The position numbers and the translations under genes are program-made. Shown here in pieces: positions 1 to 12,284 of a stretch of 64,000 nucleotides of DNA. Each line of letters begins with the position of its first letter. Positions within the stretch are counted from its first letter, which is position 1. The notes beneath the pieces are model-generated. The model was not told the DNA's origin and made no database searches. It saw nothing but the letters and a program-made list of their open reading frames with translations. The DNA comes from Pinus tabuliformis (taxonomy: Eukaryota > Streptophyta > Pinopsida > Pinales > Pinaceae): contig CM062814.1 of the NCBI GenBank assembly GCA_031772625.1, positions 360,379,750 through 360,443,749 of the forward strand, in the 5' to 3' direction.

Positions 1-1477
1 ATGCATCTCAGATTGAACAACTGTCAATTGATTTTGATTAGATTGTTAGATATCATTTTATTGATCCCAATCATTTTTATATACCACAATCTCAATTTCC
101 AGTACCATTTTTCCATCAATATGGTTGAAGCATCCTATTGATTTAATAATAAGTTGTTTCATGATTTGTTATCCTCTATTTTCATCACCTAGAGGTTTTT
201 ATATGTCACCTTACTTGGTGCATGTATTATTTTACTATTAGCAATGATCCTTAGATCATCATACCAAAAGTTTGCTTATTAGTTCAGACAAGTGATGTTC
301 CAAATCTAGTGTACAATTCCTACTAGTCATTGGGTTTCTCTTAATTTCTCTAATGCATTAAGCATCCCCATATTTATTATTCAATTATATTTTGTTTATA
401 TAAAGTACACCGATCATTTTAATCTTATGACTTCCCACAAGAAGTACATTTGTAAGATCTTCAATCATTTTGCAGATTGGAAAGTATCTTATTTGTGAGA
501 TATTACCAATGGAACCCCATTTATATCTGGATGGATATATAAATTAAGGTTGTGGAGTTTGATGTTGCACACATTACGTTGAAAGCTTTATTATAATTTG
601 AGTGAACCGTTGGGAATGTTCTCTTAATATTAATAGTGTCTTTCTACTATTAACCAAGAAGCACTAGGAGCTACTTTTACACTTCCATTATGTATTTTTA
701 CTTTTGGGTTCCAGTCCCATTGACCTACTTATGAAGGTCATAAAATTATTAATGTATTATGTATTCATGCATACAGTAGGTCTAATTTCCTGTGTGCAAA
801 CTCTTCACAACTTTGACCCTAGTTCAGTCTAGATTGAGCATATAATTTATGCTTCTTATCTATATTAGTTACAATTATTTAGATATTTCTTTACTCAAAA
901 AGAGAAACCTATAGGTTCCAACTTATTAAATATGCATATTTCTATTGAATATTAGAATAATGACTTGATACAATTTAGTTCCCTTGAATCATTTTCCCCA
1001 TAAGGGTGGATTAACAGTTCAACCCATGGCAAAACCACATCCAAAAATGGACTATATCATTACATGTAGATGCACCAATTAGCACAAAAGATTAAATTGA
1101 AAGATATTTAAAAAAAATTACATAGTCTCATACCACATACAAAGACCTATCTTTCATGAGCTTAATGATATTTCATGGGAATTTCAAGTACATAAATCCA
1201 TCAGAATCCATTCTAGTTTGGAAACCAATTAATTAATCATCAATTTCGGATACTTTTGATAGAATGTCAAGAACTTATTTTCTTATGACTTATATGGATT
1301 CCATCTATATACTTTTATTTTAATCTTTCCTAAGATATCTATAAGTATAAACCTCCTTCCATTAATCTATGTACTTGGACGAACTATATTTACTGGCATT
1401 AGTTTGTATTTTCTTCAACTTTGTCCTTGCATCACAATCATACAACTCATATTTAATTTTAATATGAGAAAAGTAAT
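1..1477. other. AT-rich sequence without a recognised feature
   Basis: Both strands are dense in stop codons and AT-rich. I see no protein family, no LTR ends and no RNA gene. It is the left flank of the LINE, whose exact 5' end I cannot fix. Confidence 0.6.
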
Positions 1478-1776
1478 TTGATGACAATATGGAAAGAGAG
1501 ATCTATTATCACACAGTTAAACATAGGATTCAACTTTCCTTATCCATCATTTCCTATAATTCCATTCATATTTATAAAAGAGGAGGACTACACCACAAAA
1601 ACCAATCATCCAAACTTTCACTGCAATAACCATACTTTACAATTACTAAGAATTTGTTCATTCCTATGTGATTTTCGTGTGCGCAACAACAAAACCCAAG
1701 CCTATGCTAACCTAGCCACCACTACCCTTGCAGATCCATCTCTCGGTAGCCTCCTACTACTGAGGCCAACCAGACC

Positions 1777-2850
1777 ATGCAACCCTCTGAGGAGGGAGAT
1801 CCTCACTCTTCCACACAGACAGGGAAGGAAGAAAATGTAGAAGCTTTTGCATCTTTGATCATAGAGAATGGAGCTCCAAGGAATAGGCCATCAGTCAATA
1901 AATTTGTATATAAACTTGAAAGTATCCCAAAGATTTCCCTCCATCCAACACTTCCAAGAAGAGCAGACATATCTTTAGCAGAATGCAGACTTGATGGGTA
2001 GTTCACAAGGCTATGGCCTTCACCCAAATCAATGAAAAAATGGGTGGAAAGAAACTGGAATGCAACTACACAAGGGAAGATAACAATAGGATTCTGTGGA
2101 AGGCGTTACTATACCTTTCTCTTTGAAACAAAGGAGGACAAAGATCTGATATTTAGGAATGGACCTTAATTCATGGACTCCAGAGGTTTATACCTAAATA
2201 GGTGGATGCCAAATTTTGATCCATAGATGAATGTCGTAAATGTAGTACCTTTTTGGGTCAAGCTCTTGCATCTTGCTATTCACTGCTCGGGAGACGAATT
2301 TGTAAAGGCTATAGGAATGAAGTGGGAAAATATATTGACAGATGTTAGCCAAAATACAACATGCACATGTGTGCAAGAATATGTGTGGAAGTAGATCTTG
2401 GAAAAGGCCTCCCAGAGGCAATAACGATCAAGGTCAACCAGTGGACATGCATTCAGCAGCTGGACTACGAGAAAGTACCATTTAAATGCAAGGTATGTCA
2501 CGAGTATGGTCATTTTGCAAATAGGTGCCTTAAAAAAATAGAGAATGAAAATGTAGAAGAGAAAGAACCTACATGGGAACAACTGAGAAGGAAAAAACTA
2601 CCAATAAGCAGATTGCACCAAATATTTACCAGTCCCATGAAGCAAATGAAACAACCTCCTAGCCTCCAGAAAAATTTAATCATCCTGATCACACAACTCC
2701 CAATCCTTTTGAGCCATTAGAACACTCCTTGGATCCACCCTCTACTAGGTCCCCACCCTCTCCCAGATCCCCACCCTCAAACCCTATAGCTCCCATATCC
2801 ACCCCCAACCCAATATCCTCCCCCTTCCTCCCTCAGCGGACCACATTCTA
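1777..2850 (+). pseudogene. LINE ORF1 (DUF4283-like, CCHC zinc knuckle)
   Basis: ORF1 of plant LINEs encodes an RNA-binding, gag-like protein. The N-terminal half resembles the DUF4283 region by its spacing and residues (for example GLYLNRWMPNFDP) and is broken by stops near 2000 and 2167. The open stretch 2361-2720 ends the conserved domain with a canonical CX2CX4HX4C knuckle, CKVCHEYGHFANRC, at residues 43-56 of that stretch. After it comes a Pro/Ser/Thr-rich tail to about 2850, as is usual for this protein. The start ATG at 1777 is the first in the frame that leads into the domain, so it is a guess. The endonuclease ORF follows after about 200 bases. Confidence 0.8.
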
Positions 2851-3064
2851 ACTAGAAACAAAGCCCAAGAAATCCCCCAAGCTTGGGATCAACAAAAAAA
2901 ATGGGAAGGAAATCCAATAAAGAAATTAGAGATGAGGTAGTAGCTAAATAAATGGCCCTAGGAACACAACAACCAATGGATGCATTCCTTGAGAAACAAA
3001 CAAGAAGTCATGAAAAAACTCAGCAAAGAGGAAAGGGAGGACCACACCAACACAACAATAAATA

Positions 3065-3860
3065 ATGATAGTGGTCTCTTGGAATTGTCGCAACCTTGGC
3101 ACCTCCTTTAAAGTCAATGCAACTAGAAACATTTTAGCCGAGGAAAAACCAGATATATATCTATATATGATCTAAGAGACCAAACTAAACAAGCAATAAA
3201 ATAAAAAAAATGATTCAAAAACTAAAAACTTATGAAGAAGTAGCATTAGAAGCCACAGGAGCATCAGGAGGAATCAACACCATTTAGGATAAAACAAAAT
3301 GGGAATTAATGCTCCACAAAACCAGTAGACACTAGATTCGAATAGAGTTGAGGAATCTCAATACAAAAGAACAATATAGCATTATAAATGTGTATTCTCC
3401 AAATCACTATAGAGAGAAAGAACAATGTTAGAAATCAGTTAAAGAAGAAATAACAGAGAGACAAAGTGGGCACTTAATCCTGGGAGGGGATTTAAATCTT
3501 ATAAGGAACACAAAATAAACATTTGGCAGAACATTCCACAATGATCCGTCAAGATAAGCTCTTGAGGAATAATAAAGGAATACAAATTAATAGACATTCT
3601 GCCAAGCAATGGAAAATACACTTGGAACAACAAAAGAATTGGAAAAAACAACATAAAAGAAAGGTTGGACAAAATTATTATTCATGAAAGCATAGCAGTT
3701 GCTTAGACTCTTGTGAAAAGTAAAATTTTTCACAACTCAGCGTCATATCACAAGCCAGTGGTTCTAACATTGGGAAAGCTGGAAAATCAAGGACCCCTTC
3801 CCTTAGAATATAATCCAATTTGGGACAGTAAGGAAGATTTTGGCAAACAAATAAAGGATA
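3065..3860 (+). pseudogene. LINE ORF2, apurinic-type endonuclease domain
   Basis: This domain nicks the target DNA so that reverse transcription can start there. The ATG at 3065 opens with VVSWNCRNLG, the first conserved block of the exonuclease-endonuclease-phosphatase fold, where the Asn binds metal. A later block, GHLILGGDLNLI near 3466, corresponds to the GDFN motif. Between them are several stops and frame changes, so no open frame over about 60 codons survives. The domain leads into the RT region through a linker (3,860-4,380) with Lys/Glu-rich helical sequence. Confidence 0.75.
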
Positions 3861-4379
3861 GCTGGAAAAAAAGTGTCACATGATCTTCCTAGTATGTTTG
3901 GGAAACTGAGATAATGAACCTAAGGATTCACTTAAAAAACTGGGCAAGATAAAATGATCTTCGAGACAAAGCTAGGAAGATCGAATTGTAAAAAAAAATG
4001 GATAACCTTTGCAAGGAAAAAGAGAACAAGGAAGAAAGTAAGCAAGATCAAATACAAGAAAAGGAAATATATATGGAAATATATAAACAAAATAGGCAAC
4101 AAGAAGAGGAAAGCAGACTAAAATCAAGATGTCTCTGGCTAAAATACGGACACAAAAATACAACCTTCTTCCACAATACAATGAAAATAAGGAGGTCAAA
4201 AAATCAGATAGAATAGATTAAAGTAAATGGTCAAGAAATAAAAGGAGTAGAAGCAGTAAAAAATGCAACACATAAACACTTTAAAGGACTCCTCTCAACA
4301 AGTGACCAACAGGCAGCTAATGAAGAAATTTTGCAGCATATAAAAGAATAAAAATAAGCGACCTGCAAAAGAGGGCATT

Positions 4380-5500
4380 AGACAAAGAAATTACTGAGGA
4401 AGAAGCCAGAGAAGCTATGTGGAACCTCCACCTTGATAAGGCACCAGGTCCAGATGGGTTTACAATAGCATTTTACAGACAACATTGGGAAATTACCAAA
4501 AAAGACCTAATGAGAATGCTCAAAAATTCTTTCCAAAAAAAAAAGATTGGAGGAAATAAAAAAATCCTCCTTCCTAGCTCTCATTCCCAAAGAACCCAAT
4601 CCTACAAATTTTAACAGATATAGGCCAATCTCCCTTTGCAACTCATCTTATAAGATACTTACTAGAATTCTGGCAAACGGAATGAAGAAATTACTTCCAG
4701 AAATAATTTAAAAAAAACAAGGAGGATTTGTCCCCAAGAGGCAAATCATAGACAATGTGATAATTCTACAGGAGGCTATTCACATCAGTATCCAAAGAAA
4801 AGATAGAGGAATGATTGTTAAGCTAGATATGGCTGATGCTTTCGATAGAGTTAACCATAACTTTCTTGCAACAACTCTCAAAAGGTTTGGCTTCTCAACA
4901 AATTTCATAGATATTATCCAGGCACGTATATCAAATCCTTGGATAGCTCCTTTAATCAGTGGTTAGCCCAGTAAATTTTTCCAATGCACTCGAGGGCTGA
5001 GGTAAGGTTGTCCGCTTTCTGCATTCTTGTACATAATCATGGCTAAATCGCTAAGTGTTATGCTGGAAAATCAGAGAAAAGAGAAAAAAATAATAGGGAT
5101 CCAAATAACAAGAGGATTCAAAGATATAAACCATTCTCTCTTTGCAGATGATACCCTTCTCATAGGTGGGGCATCCTGCATTATAGCAAAACGATTCAAA
5201 AAAGCCTTGGATTAATTTCGTCTAGCTTCAGGAGGAATCTTAAACAACTCCAAATGAAGAATATATTGTTGGAATACCCCAAAAAAAATAGTGCAGCGTA
5301 TCTCACAAATTCTGGAAATACCTTTATAAATAAATTGGAGCCACTTCACTTATCTTGGGCTGCCCTTAGCAAAGGAAGTGGTAAAATCAGAAGTATAGAA
5401 AAAGAAAGTAGAGAAAATGAAGGGAAAAATTCAGAATTGGGGATTGATGTGGCTCGACCTGGCAGGAAGAGTGACACTAATTAAAGCACTTCTATCAGCA
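4380..5500 (+). pseudogene. LINE ORF2, reverse transcriptase domain
   Basis: Catalyses target-primed cDNA synthesis. Motifs in order: APGPDGFTIAFY (motif 0, near 4441), YRPISLCN after a frameshift near 4560, KLDMADAFDRVNH (motif A, first catalytic Asp, near 4822), the CPLSA block (near 5010), and FADDTLLIGG (motif C with the Asp pair intact, near 5143). Stops lie inside the domain, for example after LISG near 4965 and between 5215 and 5260. The catalytic aspartates are preserved while the frame is not, as expected for neutral decay of a formerly active copy. Close relative at 57,900-58,850. Confidence 0.9.
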
Positions 5501-6832
5501 TTCCCTATATATTAGTATGCAATCATTATGGCTCTAGCAAAGCACTGACAAGAAAATGGAACTAGTAATTAGAAGCTTTCTCTGGCAATGAGGAAAGCAA
5601 GATAATAAAAAATTTAGCTTTTTTAAATGGGAGCAAGTTACTCTTCCCTATGAAAAAGGAGGTACAAAAATACGACTGCCAGGAGTAATGAACATTTCTC
5701 TAGGGACGAAAATTATTTAGAGATTGATAAATGGGAATGGCCACTAGTGGTCAAAAGTAGTAACAATGAAATACTTAAATTGTCATAGAACAAAGATGCT
5801 CACTGAAACTATTCCAGATAGGCCATGCATCCAAATATGGGAATTGGTTAAAAGGATAATTCCTCTCATTAGAGATCAAATGTCCAAAAATCCAGGTAAT
5901 GACAAAACAATTTCTATCTGGGAGGATAGAATAATGGTGAAAAATCCCTTAATTCATCATCAAAACATAAGGGGACTTTAGATATGAATGGAAGAAAAAA
6001 AATTTAACACTCTTTATTCTATTTCAGATTAGAATCAAAATAACTGGGTAAGATGGAAAAAGTTGACAACACCACCAAGACTAAAAAGTAAGTGGGAAAT
6101 TTTAAAATCCCATCTGGTAGGGGCCGCCCCCATCAACATAGAAGAGTAGGATGACTTTGTGTGGGATCCAAATGGAGGGGATTACAAAGTGAAATCTAGG
6201 TACAACCTCCTCCAAAAACTCCACAATCAAAATGAATGGAGCCTTTGGAAGGCAGTTTGGAATTCAGAGATTCTGCCCAAAATTAAATTCTTCACATGGA
6301 CACTCCTCAAAGGTAAAATTCTTACCTCTGAAAATAGAAAAAAATGAATACAAAGGTCATCAAAATGTGTCATGTGCCAAATGGAGGAAGAATCAATCCA
6401 ATACCTCTTCATTAACTGTATGGTGGCGAGAGAGTGCTAGAAACAGGCAACAAGTCCTTTGGAAATAATCATAAATCCAACAATTTAGTTGACAAGTATT
6501 CATAAAAAAATGGAATAAAAGCTACCCATATACAAAGAAAAAAACGCAACAATAAATAGGATATGGAAATGCCTTGCTTCAATCCCGTGTTGAAAAATTT
6601 GGTTAGCCCAAAACAAATGCATTTTCAAAGAATAAAAGCCAAATCTAGAGCAAAAACTTGGAGCCAAGTTGCAGAGATAATAATTACAAATGGAATGTCA
6701 AAAATGGACTAGAATGACTTACAACAAGAAGAGAAAGTCCACTATAGCAAAGCAGTGTTAGAAAACAAATAAAAAGCAACAGCTATAGCAAAAAATAAAG
6801 AATTTCACACAAACAAGAATTGGAAATTAAGA
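5501..6832 (+). pseudogene. LINE ORF2, thumb/connection and zf-RVT region
   Basis: Continuation of ORF2 after the polymerase. The segment near 6159-6450 reads VWDPNGGDYKVKSRYNLL, then FFTWTLLKGKILT, then CVMCQMEEESIQYLFINC after a frame change. This is the zf-RVT pattern of plant LINEs (Trp-rich block, then CX2C...HX4C-like cluster). The upstream part, LAGRVTLIKALLSA, is the conserved block that follows the RT palm. Many stops interrupt it. Its role is thought to be RNA or DNA binding; that comes from the family. Confidence 0.75.
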
Positions 6833-7249
6833 TTGGATGATAAAGAATTTGCAGAATCGATAAAAGAACAAAAGAGATACATTCTCTTTTTTGATGGAGA
6901 TGCAAAAAATAACCCAAGTAAAGTAGGGGCAAGAGGAGTTATTCTAGATCGAAATGGGAAAAAAATAATAACATATGAATGGAGCCTTAGAGAAATGACA
7001 AAAAACAGGGCTGAAGCATACAGCCTTCTCCTAGGTACAAGGATTTTAAACAAAATTTCAATAAAGGACCCTATAATAATAGGGGACTCGGCTATCATAA
7101 TGGCAACTTTAGGTGCCAAAAGGGACTTCAAAAGCATAGCCATCAAAAAAATCTATCAAAGGATCAGAAAAAGATTTGAAAACATAGGAAAAATAACCAT
7201 AAAGCATGTCCTCAGAAATCAAAATAAGGATGTTGATAGCCATGCCAAC
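6833..7249 (+). pseudogene. LINE ORF2, RNase H domain, cut by element F
   Basis: RNase H-fold domain that would degrade the RNA of the hybrid. Open frame from 6833, with catalytic residues recognisable as D21 (LFFDGDAKNNPSK), E61 (NRAEAYSLL) and D85 (IIGDSAII). The last recognisable block, HVLRNQNKDVDSHAN, ends exactly where the LTR of F starts (TGTTATC at 7250). The rest of the domain, beginning TNKAIEKPIG, is at 38,658-38,745. The reading frame past 7249 to a stop at 7282 is fortuitous LTR sequence. Confidence 0.9.
7245..7249. repeat. Target-site duplication of F, left copy (CCAAC)
   Basis: CCAAC precedes the F LTR here and follows the far F LTR at 38,658-38,662. The LINE reading frame is continuous across the two copies once the insert is removed, which confirms the duplication. 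Confidence 0.9.
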
Positions 7250-8092
7250 TGTTATCACTCAGGTTGTTCCCTAAAGTTGTAGGAAAGGGAATACGGCCGA
7301 GGTAACCACAAAACAATCTTTTAGATACAGCTTCTAGCCAATCTACATCTAGAGAGGGCTCCCTCTTTATAATCTAGCTATGTTTGAGGTATATTAGGCT
7401 AGTTATGAAGCGCAAGGGTTTTGTTTAGAGTTTGGTTGGAGGAATGGAGTTTCAATAGAATAGTGAGGTGAAATTGAAGAGCTTCAGTCCATTGGGCATG
7501 ATGGAGTTAAAGGAATATAGCTTTCTAGATTTCATTTTTCCACCAAGGATGGTATCACAGAGCAAGGTAATCAAGCATGGACCAATTCATAGGCTGGAGT
7601 AAGGTGGAATGGAGTCAATGGGTGAAGGGCAATTAAGAATCCTTCATCATGTTGACAGAGGGAGAATGGTTGATTACTATTAAGGAGCAGTTAAGAATTC
7701 CTTAGCAAATATTCAAGATGGAAGAATCAGGGGAAACAGGAGTAATTAAGAATTCACTGTTTATTCTAATTCTGAAGAAAACATTAATAATAACAAAGAC
7801 AGAACACAGAGTGCAATTGAGCAAATTCTGAGTTATTTTTTTCTCTATTATTTATATCATGAAACATAGATGATATAGTAAACATAGAAACTGTAAAACA
7901 CAAGTTAGAAGGGACTTATTGATCCATAAGATGATTCAAGAATTCTGTAGCATGGTCCTTAGCAGCCATTCCTCATTCAGTAAGCCAGACAAAAATGGTT
8001 CCAACAACCTTTTATTCCAAAAACTTCAGAATTACAGCAAAGTCTGAGAATGCATCCCAATCAACCAACCCCAAATACTTCATCTCTGCGGG

Positions 8093-8100
8093 TATTTATA
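8093..8100 (-). promoter_or_regulatory. LTR core promoter TATA box (left F LTR)
   Basis: Minus strand TATAAATA. It lies about 840 bases inside the LTR end, and an AATAAA-like signal lies a further 80 or so bases downstream at the equivalent LTR position. This is the usual order of TATA, start and poly(A) signal in an LTR. It puts the U3/R border just left of here, so the long reading frame lies in U3. Confidence 0.55.
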
Positions 8101-8449
8101 CAAAAATGTCAAGATATCATACAAAATATCTGATAGAAATAGTATCTATTGACAATTAATGCTTCTTTTACACAAATAGAGACAGACAGTCTTGAAAACA
8201 GGGAGACAATAAATAGATGCAATAAATTCATGCTGCGCTGGTTGATCTGTCTTTATGAGATGTACTGGAGGTAGGTGTTGCAAGTCGGTTCCCAGCTGTC
8301 TTCTACTAATCCATTGTATTGGTGATTCGGCCTTGGCCAGACTTTCTTTAACTCTGGTGTGATGTGCTTTGACCCGCATGACTGTGATTGATTCTTGTTC
8401 TGTGCATTATAGTAGATGGTCCAAAATTTTGCATTGACTAAAGATAAAT

Positions 8450-10793
8450 TTACAATATTTCTAACATGCTTTGCCACCATTCTGGTCCTGGTAATTTATG
8501 TCTCTGCAACTTCCTGACAGTTTTTTTAGTCTCTGTGTACATGAAGAAATTAGGTGGGATGGTGAACAAATGCTTCACCTCATGCTCTATGTAGAATAGA
8601 TTTTCCAAGCTGTCATAAAGGGATTGGCTAGATGGAAGTGCCTTCTCTCCAGAAGTGCTTGAAGATGCATTAGCTTGATTAGCAACATATGTATTTAATT
8701 TTCGTACGTAGTCCTTGTGCTTCATCAGATGATCATTACTTCCCAAAGGACTTGGCAAACCTTTTTGATGCAGGACTGTAAATTTTTCTGTAAAAGAATC
8801 AATCTCTACCTGCATCTCCTGGCATCTTCTGTCTAAGTTTTGCATTAGAGTTCTCATGGTTAGAACTCTCTGGTTGTCTAGAATGGTTCCTGTTTTGTCT
8901 CTAATATCCAGTGCTTCTAGTTATTCACTGGTCTTGGTATTCAAAAAATGTATTCGCCTGTTAGCTTGCTCAGGCATCTGTCCCAATAAGGCTTGTGTTT
9001 CCTGAATTTCCACTTGGGCCACTCTTATCAAATCAATCTGTTCATAAATGGTTTGAATATATCTCCACACATCACTAAGGGATTGAGTGATGTTGAACCA
9101 CAAAATTCCTCTGACTTCTGCTAGAGGCTTATCCACAGAGAGATCCTTCTCTAAGACTCTTACCTTGTTCTCTAATGCTTTGACTTCCCTTGTTTTCTCT
9201 ACCACATTCATCCTGGATTTATCATAGCTCTGTTCAACCTTTGCCAATTTTTCTTTGACTTGCTTAAGTTCTAAAGCTTGGAGTTTCAACTCCTCCATGG
9301 CTTTTATTAATTGCTCTGTAGTCATAGTTGTAATGCTGCCTAGTGCTGTTGCTGTTGCTGAGGTACCTATGATGATTTCTGTTGTTGATGCTGGTATAGT
9401 GGGAGGAACTGCTGTATAACTGTGGGAGGGGTAGTTGTGACTGTTGGAGTTACTTCAGGTGGCTTGGAGGTCGACTCTCATTGCTTTTCTTGTAGTGCTT
9501 TCTCCAATGCCTGCTCTGTCTCACTAAATCTTTCATTCAATCTCATGAGCAGGTCCATCATGTCCTCTTCGTATTTCTGCTGCACAACATCTGCAGTCTG
9601 TGGGTACATAGAAGGAGGCATTTTGATCTGTTTTTCTGAGGGCCACAATGTCCTCTTCCTTTTCCTTCATTAGTGCTTTTATCCCTTTGGCATCTTTGGG
9701 ATCATGTCCCAGTTCAATGATGATGTCCTCCAAGGATTTGATCTTGTTGCCCTTTGCTAGAGAAGAACCTTTCTCTAAATCCAACTGAGTGAAGGTATTA
9801 TTTAAGGAATTTTGCAATTTATGAGCCAACATTGCTTTATCAGCTAGTGTCAAATACACCATCTCTCCAGTCTGTTTGTGCAGCTCAATCTAGTCTATTG
9901 GATGAATGTCCTTGGCCAAGACTTCTAGATTTGTCCTGATATAATCAGCTGCCGATTGTGGTTGCTGCACCTTGGGCTTGAAATAACTCATGATCATTTT
10001 CCCTTCTTTAATGTCATATGCTGACATTAATCTTTGTTGTTTTTTGGGGGCCATCTTAAGATATTGGTTATACATTTTCAGCCTCAATGGATCATTTCTA
10101 TCCTTTATCTCTGTAAATGTTCTTTTGATATCAGTGGTTTTCTTACTTGGTGGCCTACTGGATGAAAATTCCACACTATGCTGCCTTTCTAGCTCCTACC
10201 TGTGTGAGCTGGTTGATGTGTCTATTACTAGGGAGGTCTGTCGGCTGGATTCTCTCTCACCTCTTAGACTTTCTATTGTTTCTTCAATGATTTCCTCTGC
10301 AGATAGAGGATTCAGTCTTTGACTTTTTGCACCTGGTTGTTCTGCAGGCCCACTGATGGGTGTGGCCTCTTCTCTGTCTCTTTTCTTACCTTTTTCCTCA
10401 TTTAGAGGAGTCTCTAATGCTGGTGTCTCTGGCACTTTAGTTTGTAGAGAAGGAATTTGTCCCTACTGATCAGTCATTTCTTGCTGCTCTGTGCCTACTA
10501 TTTCCTTTCCCTTTGAAGACCCTGTACCTGGTGCATTGGTTTCCTATACAGGTTGCTGTGAAGATCCAGCAGAGGATGTTCCCACTCCGGTTTGCTGAGG
10601 CAGCTGGAAATATACCTGTCCAAAAGAGTCCAGGTCAAGGATCTTTTCAAGATCTTTCATAGCTTGTTCCATCACTTCTTGTGGAGTAAGTTCTTCTATT
10701 AATGTAGCCTCTACCCAGTCATCCTAATTAGAAAATTGCTCTATTTTAGGGATCCTAAAATGTTTATAGGCCGATAGCCTGTTTTTTACTTTT
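8450..10793 (-). pseudogene. U3-resident reading frame, C-terminal two-thirds (left copy)
   Basis: Same protein as at 13,490-17,116; truncated at its N-terminal side by the rearrangement at 10,794. Visible blocks: AYDIKEGKMIMSYFKPKVQQ (near 9,990), a Lys/Glu-rich coiled coil LALEKDLS-type region (9,130-9,325), NITQSLSDVW (near 9,080) and the C-terminus WWQSMLEIL with TAA stop at 8,450-8,452. Broken by several frame changes. It keeps SGEKA near 8,655 where the copies at 13.7 and 33.3 kb have a stop, so it is an independent lineage from those. Function unknown. Confidence 0.7.
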
Positions 10794-10794
10794 T

Positions 10795-10798
10795 CAGA
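10795..10798. other. Rearrangement junction with short filler
   Basis: Left of it the sequence matches the F LTR up to ACTTTT. Right of it, from AAATCTGTTG, it matches F gag as at 30,404. The four bases between match neither parent cleanly, as is common for end-joining. Confidence 0.6.
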
Positions 10799-11968
10799 AA
10801 ATCTGTTGTTCACTATTGAGCCCCATTAAGTTAATTTGAGTGTCTTCTGTTGGTTCACTATAAGTTGAAGCTTTAGCATAGTTTTCATGGAATGGAGGTC
10901 TAATGTTTTGGTCAGGGCCAACCTTCCCAGTATTGGGATTCTGATTTTTTCTGAAATTTGGGTTTCTTGTAGTGTTGCTCGGTTAACCATCCCAAGGGGA
11001 CTTCCTATCAATTGTTTCTATTCTATCACCAAGTCTATCTATTCCTTTAATGATAGCATCTAATTTTTGTTCAAAGGCAGAAGGCTCTTCTTTGATGGGT
11101 ATCCTCCTTTCAGCTCTAGCCTGAGATCATTTAGAAATCAAGTTGGCCTCAACACTGATAGCTATACTCTGCAGTCTTCTAGGCTTCGAGGAGCTCTTTC
11201 CCTAAGCTGGTATGCCATGTCAGAGTCAAATGCACCAGGAAATTTGATCAAGACCAAGTCTGGTGGAGGTCTAAGATTCTGAGGAATACCATTGTATACA
11301 TTGTTAAATCTGGTGCAGTAATCTTGAACAGTTTCTTGCAGGCCTCGTTTCAAGTTTTCATATTCTGATAAAATATGGAGAGGATCTTTCTTCTTTTCGC
11401 ATCTGTTTAAGAAGGTCAGATAAAGAGCCTGTGGATCATTGATAGTGTTTGCAGGGAGTGCTCTAAACCAGGTTCTAACATCTCCAGTTAAGCTTTGGAC
11501 AAAGACTTTCATTCCTACATCATCATCATCAATCTCAGAGTTTTCAAAATAATCCATCATTTTCTTGGTGTGTTGTTAAGCTGTGTAAGTTCCAGTACCA
11601 TCAAAATAGGTTATTTTGCTTTGATAATCTTGAGGCACAACCCCTAGATTTTTAGGTAATTGCAAGGGAGCATATCGGTTTGCCATATTTGCAGAGATAA
11701 GTGTAACAACTGGAAGAATAGGGATACCCGTTGAAATATGTGCTGAGGATGGGGGAGTGGAAAATATGGTTTGAGGTGTTGAGCGTGAACTAGGAGATGC
11801 AACAGTAATGGCAGAAATGATTGGTGCTTTTCGAGGAGTAAGATTAGACTGGATAAGGTTTTGCTGGCTTCTAAGGTTCTTAGGAACCAGATTAGGATTT
11901 TGAAACACAGGTGGGGGATTTGGATGTGGATTTGATCTAGTCTAACGAATCTTTTCCTTTGGAGCCAT
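10799..11968 (-). pseudogene. F gag, duplicated copy
   Basis: Copy of the gag at 30,404-31,564, nearly identical over its length. Translation starts MAPK at 11,968. The core is the retrotransposon gag domain (11,162-11,560) with VGMKVFVQSLTGDVRTWFRAL and YENLKRGLQETVQDYCTRFN. No zinc knuckle is seen. In-frame stops occur at codon 9 (TAG), after GTYTA (TAA) and after EDCRV (TAG); all three are also present in the other copy, so gag was already dead when it was copied. It differs by a 9-12-base indel near 11,655. It sits inside the F 3' LTR, not in a functional position. Confidence 0.85.
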
Positions 11969-12267
11969 CTTCTGAATATTTTTTGTTTTTTCTTGAAATA
12001 TCTTAACAATACAACTTTAAGAGTGTCTTGTAGGAAGTTTTTAAAATATGGGAGTTTTGAATTTTCCTAAAGATCTACTGAAACAAGGAACTGATCAAGT
12101 ATTTGAGAAAAATGTTCAAAGTATAAACTATACTGGAGATAGACTGAAGCAACTTTTATTTACTCTTGTAATTGCATAGAAAAAGTAGTTTCAAAGGCTA
12201 CCTGGCCAACTTCAGGCTCTATCTGTAGTTTATAAAATAAACAGCAGTAACAAACAATTTGCTTGTT

Positions 12268-12284
12268 CCCCAGCGGAGTCGCCA
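12268..12284 (-). other. Primer-binding site, duplicated copy
   Basis: Minus strand TGGCGACTCCGCTGGGG, three to four bases after the LTR end. Identical to 31,864-31,880. This TGGCGACTC-type site is familiar from Tat/Ogre-like plant elements; which tRNA it fits was not checked. The leader between it and gag (11,969-12,267) is noncoding. Confidence 0.75.

Larger units (their letters stand above)
1680..7249 (+). mobile_element. L1-type LINE, copy 1, 5' part (interrupted)
   Basis: Plant non-LTR retrotransposon in plus orientation. In order it shows ORF1 with a zinc knuckle, an endonuclease, a reverse transcriptase, a zf-RVT zinc-binding region and an RNase H domain. The RNase H is cut after 7249 by element F. 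Its missing C-terminus and 3' UTR resume at 38,658, so the original LINE was about 6.8 kb. The 5' boundary is uncertain: recognisable ORF1 starts at 1777 and a CA-rich leader-like stretch lies just before it. Many in-frame stops and several frameshifts make it dead. A second copy of the 3' two-fifths is at 57,860-60,600. Target-site duplication not found. Confidence 0.9.
7250..10794 (-). repeat. F 3' LTR, distal part (LTR positions 1-3545)
   Basis: Starts TGTTATCACTC at the LINE junction and matches 12,289-15,832 and 31,885-35,430. By eye it differs from those two at roughly twenty places in the first 265 bases, while they differ from each other at two. It stops abruptly at the run ACTTTT, after which gag sequence starts. 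It contains U5, R, the core TATA and the C-terminal half of the U3 reading frame. I read it as the outer part of the original 3' LTR. Confidence 0.85.

Noticed and set aside
1478..1840. 120-codon frame just before LINE ORF1
   Set aside because: Low-complexity Ile/Phe/Asn/Thr sequence, overlaps ORF1 in another frame, no family resemblance; probably LINE leader.
7250..8450. An F LTR of only about 1.2 kb, with the long frame as a 3' gene between pol and LTR
   Set aside because: The TGTTAT...ATAACA ends with matching CCAAC flanks at 7,245 and 38,658 and the alignment over 6.75 kb place the frame inside the LTR.
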